Source: Streptomyces actuosus
GTDB lineage: Bacteria; Actinomycetota; Actinomycetes; Streptomycetales; Streptomycetaceae
Assembly (NCBI RefSeq): GCF_016921115.1
Contig: NZ_JAFFZS010000001.1
Location: forward strand, 558,001 to 622,000
DNA length: 64,000 nucleotides
Reading direction: 5' to 3'
Made by a program: the position numbers and the translations under genes. The notes beneath the pieces are model-generated. The model saw nothing but the letters and a program-made list of their open reading frames with translations, did not search any database and was not told the DNA's origin. Of this stretch, positions 57,860 to 64,000 are shown one piece after another. The number at the start of each line of letters is the position of its first letter. Positions within the stretch are counted from its first letter, which is position 1.

Positions 57860-58438
57860 GCATGCTCCCGGGCGACGACGACCGGTGGGCACCCCTTGTG
57901 GGAAGCATACGTGCCGACCCGCGGACCGGGTCCGGGCCCGCGGCGGCTTCCGCCACCGCCTTCCACCGCGGGGCGTGCGGCCGGGCCCGGCGGGCAGGGA
58001 CGCACGCGACCCTCGGGGCAGCGCGGGGCCGGCTCCGGCCCGGGTCCGTCGCAGGGACTCCGGCGTCCCTGCACCGGGGCGCTCCCGGTGCACGCCACTC
58101 CGGTACCCCCGACCGGGTTGTCCACGCCCGCCCCGGTTCCGCCCGGGGACCGTCGTCGCGGCGGCTCCGACCGCCCTCGGACGCACTGTCGATTTCAGGT
58201 CTCGCCGCGGCCCGGGACGCGAGCCGGGCCGCGCACCCGCCGGGCCCCGCGGTGACCCGCCGGGCCCGGGCCCGGTGCCGCCTCGCGGTCCGCGGGAGCC
58301 GCGCGCGGTGTGGTCCGGAAGTCGCCTGCGGCGGCTCCTGCCCCGTTGATGCGTCACCGCACCGCGGGTTACATGTCCCTGCCCGGCCGCGCAGGGCGGC
58401 CGGACCGCATTCCACACACCCGTGGTGATGGGGGGAAC
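57860..58438. other. divergent promoter region, LuxR and metalloprotease
   Basis: 579 bases with no supported gene. It should contain both promoters. The last 90 bases, with ACCGCGGGTTACATG and TTCCACACACC, are the AT-richest and are the likely protease promoter. Confidence 0.5.
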
Positions 58439-61339
58439 ATGCGTTCGACCGGCATGGGTTCGAAGGATTCGGCGGAGTTACGCACGGCGGGGGCGAGAGC
58501 CGGAGCGGGGGCGAGAGCCGGAGCGGGGGCAAGGTTTCGACGAAGCGGCATATCCAGTGCGGCGGCGCTCATCGGCGCCGCCGCACTGCTCGTCTCGGCG
58601 CCGGACGCCGTCGCGAGCGCGGCGGGCGACGAGCCCCTGCCGAGCCCCGGCGAGGTGATCCCCGGGCAGCGGACCGCGACACCGTCGCTGGTCGACGGGA
58701 TCCGGGAGCGGGCACCGGCCGCCCGCGACGCGGCGGGCGCGGCGACGGCCCACCTGGCCGCGCGGACGGAGCGCTACCGGATACCGGCTCCCGCCCGGGA
58801 CCTGGAGCCCGTGGCCACGGTCACCGGCGACGGCAGCGAGACGGTCCGGCTGCAGCAGCGGTACCACGGCGTGCCGGTCCTCGGCGGACAGTACGTGGTC
58901 CGCATGGAGACCGAGGGCGGCAGCAGGGTCGTCACCGGCACCTCGGGGAAGTACTTCACCGGGCTGGACACCGGCACGACGGCAACCGTCGGCGACGACC
59001 TCGCCGTCGAGCGCGCGGTCGACGCCGTACGCACCGAACTGGACGGACGGCGCTTCGACGGGCCGGCGCACGGCGAGGCCGACGTCCCGCAGCTCACCGG
59101 GGTCTCCAGCGGCCTCGTCGTGCTGCCCACCGGCACCGGTGTGCTGACCCGGCACATCACGGTGCGGGGCCAGGCCCCCGGGCACGCCGAGCCGGTGCTG
59201 CGCGAGGTGTACATCGACGCCCGGGCCGGGTACCCGGTGCTCCAGTACAGCGGGCTCGCGACGTTCGACGCACCGGCCGCGGCCCCCGCCCGCGGAGCGG
59301 CCGGCGTCCGGGCCGCCGAGCCCGCCGGGGAGGCTTCGTCGGGGACCGAGGCCGCGGGGTCCGGGGTACGGCTCAACGGCCGCGCCACGCACCTGCGGGT
59401 GACCCGGGACGACGCCCTCGGCGCCTATGTGCTGCGCGACCGGTCGAGGACCCGCAACGGCTCCGACAATGTCCTGTCCACCTGGGACGCCCGCGGCACC
59501 TGGGTGTCCGACGTCGTCGGCAAGTGGCCCGACGGCATCAAGGAGTTCGCCTCGCCGACGGCCGAGTTCGGCGCCGAGGCGACCGATGCCGGCGCGGTGG
59601 ACGCGCACTGGGCCGCCGGCCAGGTCTACGACTACTACCGGGACACCTTCGGGCGCGAGAGCCTCGACGGCCGCGGCATGGCCGTGAAGTCGCTGGTCGG
59701 GATCACCAACTACGGGCAGCCCTACGTCAACGCCTTCTGGGACGGCCAGAAGATCGCCTACGGCACCGGCGACGCCGAGTACCGCCCGCTGTCCGCGTCG
59801 CTGGACGTCGTCGGCCACGAACTGACGCACGGGGTGATCTCCCACTCCGCGAACCTCGTCTACGCGGGCCAGTCCGGCGCCATGAACGAGGCGATCGCGG
59901 ACTACTTCGGCAACGCCATCGAGACGCACGCCTACCGCATCCCCATGGACGACCCCGACGCGGGGCTGATGGGCGAGACGCTGTGCCGCACGAAGGCGCC
60001 ACGGGCCTGCTCCTTCCGCGACCTGAACGACGGGCGGACCACCGCCGCGTCCTTCCTCGGCGTCGGCTTCGGCACCGACAACGGCGGCGTCCACCTCAAC
60101 TCCACCCTCTTCTCCGGCGCGTTGTGGGACATCCGCGAGGACCTCGGGCCCGCCCGCGCCGACGCCGTGGTGTACAAGGCACTCACCGAGTACCTGACCC
60201 CGCTCGACGGCTTCACCGAGGGCAGAGCCGCGGTGATCGCGGCGGCCAAGGACCTCGACGTGCGCGGCAAGGACCTCAAGAACGTCCGGCGCGCCTTCGA
60301 CGCGCACGGCATCGTGCCCCATTGGGAGCGCGCCCTGGGCATCGACTCGGACCTGCTCCTCGGCCGGGTCGACACCACCGGTTCCGCGCTGGGCGCGAGC
60401 GGCACGTGGTGGGTGGCGTCCCAGTCGAACGAGGACGGCTCCGAGCCCTACTCGGTGTGGGCCGGACGCACGAACGGCAAGGGCCGGCTCAAGCTGATCA
60501 GCCCCAACGACGGCCGCTACCACGTCAATCCCGCCACCGACGGCACCACCGTGGTCTGGCAGGCGTACGGCGAGAAGTCCGTGGAGATCCTGGCCCGGCC
60601 GCTGGCCGGTGGACCGATCAGGACCCTGTGGTCCGGCCGCAGCGCGGGCTCCCACCTGGCGGTCGAGGGCGACGTCGTGGTCTTCGACCACAGCGCCCGC
60701 GCCGGGCTGCGGAACGTGATGCACCTGAGGATGAGCGACCCGGACAGCCTGGTGCGGCTGGGCGGCGGCCGGTACCACAGGACGAGCTTCCCCTCGCTCC
60801 GCAACGGCAGGATCGCCTACCAGGAGACCCGGCGTGTCGCAGCCGTGTACGAGTACAGCACCCGCGTGCTGGACCTGACGACCGGTGAGGACACCGTGGT
60901 GCAGCAGGCGGCCCCCGGCACGAGCCTCGGCCCGACGGCCCTCAGCGGCGACCGTGTGCACTGGCTGCTCGACGAGGTCTGGGGCAACGGCACCACAGCC
61001 CTGCGCAGCGCGCGGATCGACGGCTCGGACGTCACGGACCTCAGCCCGGAGAACGGTCCCGGGGCGCTCGACGTCATGGATCTGACCGCGTCGAACGAGG
61101 CGGTGACGATGGTCGCCAGGGTCCCGGACACCGAGATCCGCAACAAGTCCCTCGCCAAGCTCTGGCAGTTCTCGCCCGCACGCCCGGGCGGCGAGACGCT
61201 CAAGCGGCGGGTGTCCTGCAACCGGGGTGAGCAGTTGTTCCCCGCCGCCGCGGCGGGCACCCGGGTGGTGTGGCTGGACTCCACCACCGGCATCAGCAGC
61301 GTGGTGACGCGCTCCCGGCCCGCCGGCACCTGCGCCTGA
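58439..61339 (+). CDS. secreted M4 (thermolysin-type) metalloprotease with C-terminal beta-propeller-like domain
   Basis: A 966-residue extracellular neutral protease. An N-terminal repeat-rich tail and signal helix (about residues 36-60) precede an FTP/PepSY-type propeptide (about 110-270) and the catalytic domain. Zinc ligands His460 and His464 in VVGHELTHGV with Glu484 in GAMNEAIADYFGN are complete, and the transition-state His lies in GGVHLNSTLFSGALW. The last 270 residues are strand repeats (WWVASQ, VVWQAYGE, VVVFDHSAR) like a beta-propeller, an uncommon addition. ATG at 58439 follows GGGGGA. Codon 14 is TTA, so translation may need the bldA tRNA. It is divergent from a LuxR regulator. 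Confidence 0.93.
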   Translation: MRSTGMGSKDSAELRTAGARAGAGARAGAGARFRRSGISSAAALIGAAALLVSAPDAVASAAGDEPLPSPGEVIPGQRTATPSLVDGIRERAPAARDAAGAATAHLAARTERYRIPAPARDLEPVATVTGDGSETVRLQQRYHGVPVLGGQYVVRMETEGGSRVVTGTSGKYFTGLDTGTTATVGDDLAVERAVDAVRTELDGRRFDGPAHGEADVPQLTGVSSGLVVLPTGTGVLTRHITVRGQAPGHAEPVLREVYIDARAGYPVLQYSGLATFDAPAAAPARGAAGVRAAEPAGEASSGTEAAGSGVRLNGRATHLRVTRDDALGAYVLRDRSRTRNGSDNVLSTWDARGTWVSDVVGKWPDGIKEFASPTAEFGAEATDAGAVDAHWAAGQVYDYYRDTFGRESLDGRGMAVKSLVGITNYGQPYVNAFWDGQKIAYGTGDAEYRPLSASLDVVGHELTHGVISHSANLVYAGQSGAMNEAIADYFGNAIETHAYRIPMDDPDAGLMGETLCRTKAPRACSFRDLNDGRTTAASFLGVGFGTDNGGVHLNSTLFSGALWDIREDLGPARADAVVYKALTEYLTPLDGFTEGRAAVIAAAKDLDVRGKDLKNVRRAFDAHGIVPHWERALGIDSDLLLGRVDTTGSALGASGTWWVASQSNEDGSEPYSVWAGRTNGKGRLKLISPNDGRYHVNPATDGTTVVWQAYGEKSVEILARPLAGGPIRTLWSGRSAGSHLAVEGDVVVFDHSARAGLRNVMHLRMSDPDSLVRLGGGRYHRTSFPSLRNGRIAYQETRRVAAVYEYSTRVLDLTTGEDTVVQQAAPGTSLGPTALSGDRVHWLLDEVWGNGTTALRSARIDGSDVTDLSPENGPGALDVMDLTASNEAVTMVARVPDTEIRNKSLAKLWQFSPARPGGETLKRRVSCNRGEQLFPAAAAGTRVVWLDSTTGISSVVTRSRPAGTCA
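58493..58528 (+). repeat. 18-bp tandem duplication in the protease leader
   Basis: The 18-base unit GCGAGAGCCGGAGCGGGG occurs twice in direct contact and in frame, giving ARAGAG repeats in residues 18-32 before the signal helix. Confidence 0.85.
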
Positions 61340-61362
61340 CCCCGCGGCACCCGGCACGACGG

Positions 61363-61397
61363 CCCCGGCCGGAGCGGTCCGTCCGCCCCGGCCGGGG
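61363..61397 (+). terminator. terminator of the metalloprotease gene
   Basis: CCCCGGCCGG and its complement form a 10-bp stem extended by GCGG/CCGC around a short loop, 24 bases past the stop. Confidence 0.65.
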
Positions 61398-61544
61398 TCC
61401 GGCACGGTCCGCCCCGCACCGGTGTCACCGGCCCGGGGAAGCGCCGCCGCGATCGCCCCGGGGGGGGCGGACCGGCCGGGCACCGGCAGGCCCCCGCCCC
61501 CTCCCTGGCGGCGCGGGCGGACCCTCGTGCCGCCGGGGCGGCGG

Positions 61545-61952
61545 TCAGCGCCCGGTGAACTCCGGCGGGCGCTTCTCCAGGAAGGCCCGCATCCCCTCCT
61601 TCTGGTCCTCCGTCGCGAACAGGGCGTGGAACGAGCGCCGCTCGAACCGCAGCCCGTGGCTCAGCCCCACTTCCAGGGCCTGGTCCACGGCCTCCCGGGC
61701 CGCACGCACCGCGGCCCGGCCGTACCCGGCCACGGTCGCCGCGGCCTCGGCCACCTCCCGGTCGAGCCCGTCCGAGGGCACCACCCGGGAGACCAGACCG
61801 GCGCGTTCGGCCTCCTCGGCGCCCATCCGGCGGCCCGTCAGGATCAGGTCCAGCGCCTTGGCCCGCCCGACCAGCCGGGTCAGACGCTGGGTGCCGCCGA
61901 TGCCGGGTATCACCCCCAGCAGGATCTCCGGCTGGCCGAACACCGCCCGGCG
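61545..61952 (-). pseudogene. enoyl-CoA hydratase, C-terminal half only
   Basis: About 136 codons of a crotonase-fold protein: [59 protein letters not shown], then the C-terminal helices ending [12 protein letters not shown]. The second catalytic Glu (GQPE) is present, but the N-terminal half with the oxyanion loop and first Glu is gone. Upstream of RRAVFG the sequence switches abruptly to an adenylation-domain gene in another frame. No start codon of its own makes sense. It is probably non-functional. Confidence 0.85.
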
Positions 61953-61992
61953 GTGCAGGCGGGCGGGGGCCGTGGCCCCCGGTGCAGCGCCG

Positions 61993-63006
61993 GGACCAGG
62001 CATCGGCCAGAGCACGCGGACACGGCTCCCCCGCGACGGCCACCACCCGTACCCGGGCGCAGGACTCGGGATCGATCGTGGCGAGCACGCTGGGCGTCGC
62101 GACGATCACGTCCACGTCGCGCACCGCGCGGGCCGCGTCGGGTCCGCGCACGACCAGGGTCGCCCCGTGCGAGAGCGCTCCGAGGATCTCCCACGCGGCC
62201 ATGTCGAAGGCGATGTTGAGGATCTGGCCGACCCGCCAGCCGGGCCGTATCCCGAGGTCCCCCGGTGCGGTGAGCAGCAGGTTGCAGACGTTGCGGTGGG
62301 TGACGGCGACCCCGTTGGGACGCCCGGTCGTGCCGGACGTGAACAGGACGTAGCAGACGTCGTCGGGCTGGACCAGGCGCAGCGGCCGGAAGCCGGCGGC
62401 GTCCGCGGGCAACGCCTCCTCCATCACCCGGTCGACGGCCGTCAGGCGCGTACCCGGTGGCAGGGCGAGGGTCTTCTCGTAGGCCGATGTCGTCAGCACG
62501 ACGGTGATGTCGGCGGCACGCACGACGTGCTCCAACTGCGAGGCGGGCGCCAGCGCCGCGTCCTGGGGCACATAGGCGGCACCCGTCTTGAGGACGGCGA
62601 CCAGGCCGACCAGCATGGGCAGCGAGCGGCGCAGGAACAGCCCGACGCGGTCGCCGGGGCGCACTCCCTGCGCGGTGAGCAGGGCGGCGAGGCGGTTCGC
62701 CCGCGCGTCCAGCTCACCGTAGGTGATGGACCGTCCCTCGTGCTCGGCGGCCACCGCGTCCGGCAGGGCCTCGGCGTACTCCTCGACGGGGTGGTGGATG
62801 CAGGGGTGCGACGGTGCGGCATCCGGCCCCTGCCCGAACTCCCGCAGCAACCACCGCTGCTCCTGCGGGAGATGGGCCAGGGGAGCCGGGTTCCAGGGGT
62901 GCTCCGGCGACTGTGGGCCGCGAGGACGACGGCTTCGGGCAAGGGCGTCGCCCGTACGGGGTGCCCACGGCGGTGCCGGGGCCGCCAGGGACAGCTGGTC
63001 GGTCAT
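61993..63006 (-). pseudogene. NRPS-type adenylation enzyme, truncated after the N-terminal core
   Basis: About 338 codons of an amino-acid-activating adenylation protein: an NRPS-like linker, SITYGELDARANRLAALLTAQGV (A1), LKTGAAYVPQDAAL (A2), VLFTSGTTGRPNGVAVTHRNV (A3, about residues 220-240), FDMAAWEILGALSHGATLVV (A4) and [18 protein letters not shown] just before A5. The A5-A10 motifs, including the catalytic Lys, are missing, and no carrier domain follows. ATG at 63006 has GGGAG 7 bases upstream, so a truncated protein may still be made. The break lies within about 40 bases of the enoyl-CoA hydratase fragment, which suggests a deletion that removed a former biosynthetic stretch. Confidence 0.85.
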
Positions 63007-63549
63007 CTCAGTGCTCCCGGGTCGGAAGAGGTAGGGACGCGGCGGGCGAACGGACCCGTCGGCGCCGCCATCGAGAACACCAAGCGTTGGGCCCGTTGAA
63101 CACGTGAACGGGCGTCGCGTCAGACTTCGGTAAGAGTCGCGGGCGCGCCGGCTCCGGGGGGCCGAGCGGGCCGGGGCCCCGCAGGGGTCGGCGGGCGGCA
63201 CGGACGGGCCGGCCGGGCGACTCGTGTCGGGGGCTCACGCAGGGTTCGACTCACGCCGGGTGAGCCCCTGCTGAACGGCTTTGCAGGCGGCGTTCGGCCG
63301 TGAGGCCGGTCTCCCCGGCGCGGCTTCCGGTCCTCGGCAGGGCAGGAACGGCGCGGTACGGCCCGTTGCACGACGCTCCGCCGGGAGCGGGACACGAACG
63401 AACTGATCGGGTCCGGCAGGCTTGCGACGCGCCCCACGTCGGCCGCACCGGGTGGGAACGGACGCGGACGGATCCTGGCGGAGGACGCGCTCCACAGGGG
63501 GAGCAGAATGGGACCGTGGGAATCGACACGGGCGACTTGGGGGAATCCA
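63007..63549. other. divergent region before the ABM-like gene
   Basis: 543 bases with no supported gene. A 9-bp inverted repeat (GGGGCTCAC at 63230-63238 and its complement at 63260-63268) may be a terminator or regulatory dyad. The promoters of the truncated adenylation gene and the ABM-like gene should lie at the two ends. Confidence 0.45.
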
Positions 63550-63849
63550 GTGACCGGCAGTGAGTCGAGTGTCCACATCGTCATCATGCGCCTGCGTCCC
63601 GGCACGAGCCGAGAGGGGTTTCTCGACGCCACCCGCCGGATGGCGGACTGGCTGCAGTCGCAGCCCGGATTCCTGGGTTACGAACTCTACGAGGCCGAGG
63701 ACCACTGGGCCGATCGTCTCGAGTGGGCCAGTACCACCCACGCCGAGAAAGGCAGGCAGGCGTTCCTGACGACGGAGATCTACACCGAGTTGATCCGGTA
63801 TGTGGCTGACGACCACCAGGGACTCATCGGCCGCCGCGTGCAGTGGTGA
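63550..63849 (+). CDS. ABM-like dimeric alpha/beta-barrel protein
   Basis: A 99-residue protein resembling the antibiotic biosynthesis monooxygenase fold: VHIVIMRLRPGTSREGFLDATRRMADWLQSQPGFLGYELYEAEDHWADRLEWAST, then AFLTTEIYTELIRYVADD. The PGFLGYEL strand-turn is typical. Such proteins are cofactor-free oxygenases, heme-binding proteins or simple binding proteins; this one has no diagnostic residues. GTG at 63550 has GGGGGAA just upstream; an earlier ATG frame at 63508 lacks a ribosome site. It is divergent from the truncated adenylation gene, so it may once have belonged to a biosynthetic cluster. The 63850-64000 end shows no gene. Confidence 0.75.
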   Translation: MTGSESSVHIVIMRLRPGTSREGFLDATRRMADWLQSQPGFLGYELYEAEDHWADRLEWASTTHAEKGRQAFLTTEIYTELIRYVADDHQGLIGRRVQW

Positions 63850-64000
63850 GGGCGCTGCGCCCCCGCCTCCCCACCGAGTGGGCCGCGATGCGGTGGCCGA
63901 GGGTGCACTCCGCGGCGGCGGTCCGGGCGGAACGCCCCCAAGGGACGGGGCCGGGGGTCGGCGCGGCGGCACCCCCGCACACGGTCCCGGTCCCACCCGC

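Overview
The window is GC-rich actinobacterial chromosome, almost certainly Streptomyces. The evidence is the very high third-position GC, many GTG and TTG starts with purine-rich ribosome binding sites, a complete conservon (cvnA-D), SpoIIE/PP2C phosphatases with GAF/PAS sensors, cobF/cobK, furA-katG, a class E-type sortase, and only one in-frame TTA codon noticed. No prophage, CRISPR array, integrase or intact insertion sequence was found.

Layout. 1-2.2 kb: end of an inositol-catabolism cluster (aldolase-like gene, iolB) and a small membrane protein. 2.2-7.3 kb: a TetR gene, a divergent flavin monooxygenase, a HIT-family gene, a two-gene sortase/LPVTG-peptide unit and a cellulose-synthase-like glycosyltransferase. 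Three near-identical TTTAC-N3-GTAWA sites sit in front of these promoters and suggest a local cell-surface regulon. 7.5-11.7 kb: a TfoX-like remnant, then SRPBCC protein, COG1964/tetraether-synthase-like radical SAM enzyme and ArsM-like methyltransferase in one operon, with a divergent CDP-alcohol phosphatidyltransferase. This is the best candidate for an undescribed lipid-modifying system. 11.9-16 kb: TetR/MFS efflux pair and PadR/SnoaL-like pair. 16.1-29.5 kb: bounded by two identical tRNA-Pro(GGG) genes; holds DUF309, cobF, cobK, TauE-like transporter, thiolase, lipase, a decayed HAD phosphatase, a glutamine synthetase/amidohydrolase pair (a split FluG/NodGS arrangement), a Nudix-like protein and katG-furA.

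29.8-37.2 kb: MmcQ/YjbR protein, UvrA-like ABC protein, GNAT plus XRE-cupin regulator, LysR regulator, and the threonine catabolic pair kbl-tdh. 37.4-41.7 kb: a conservon followed by a GAF gene. 42.2-48 kb: DUF429 protein, a compound 7-bp minisatellite, and two multidomain PP2C phosphatases. 48-58 kb: FAD-linked oxidase with a coupled 37-codon gene, secreted lipase and divergent LuxR regulator, Tat-exported phospholipase C-like enzyme, IS630 remnant, second LuxR/TPR regulator. 58.4-64 kb: a large secreted M4 metalloprotease with a TTA codon near its start, a truncated adenylation-domain gene joined to the tail of an enoyl-CoA hydratase, and an ABM-like small protein.

The right half is rich in regulators and exported enzymes, and contains several decayed genes, as expected of accessory Streptomyces sequence. 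All family names come from reading motifs by eye; no database search was possible.
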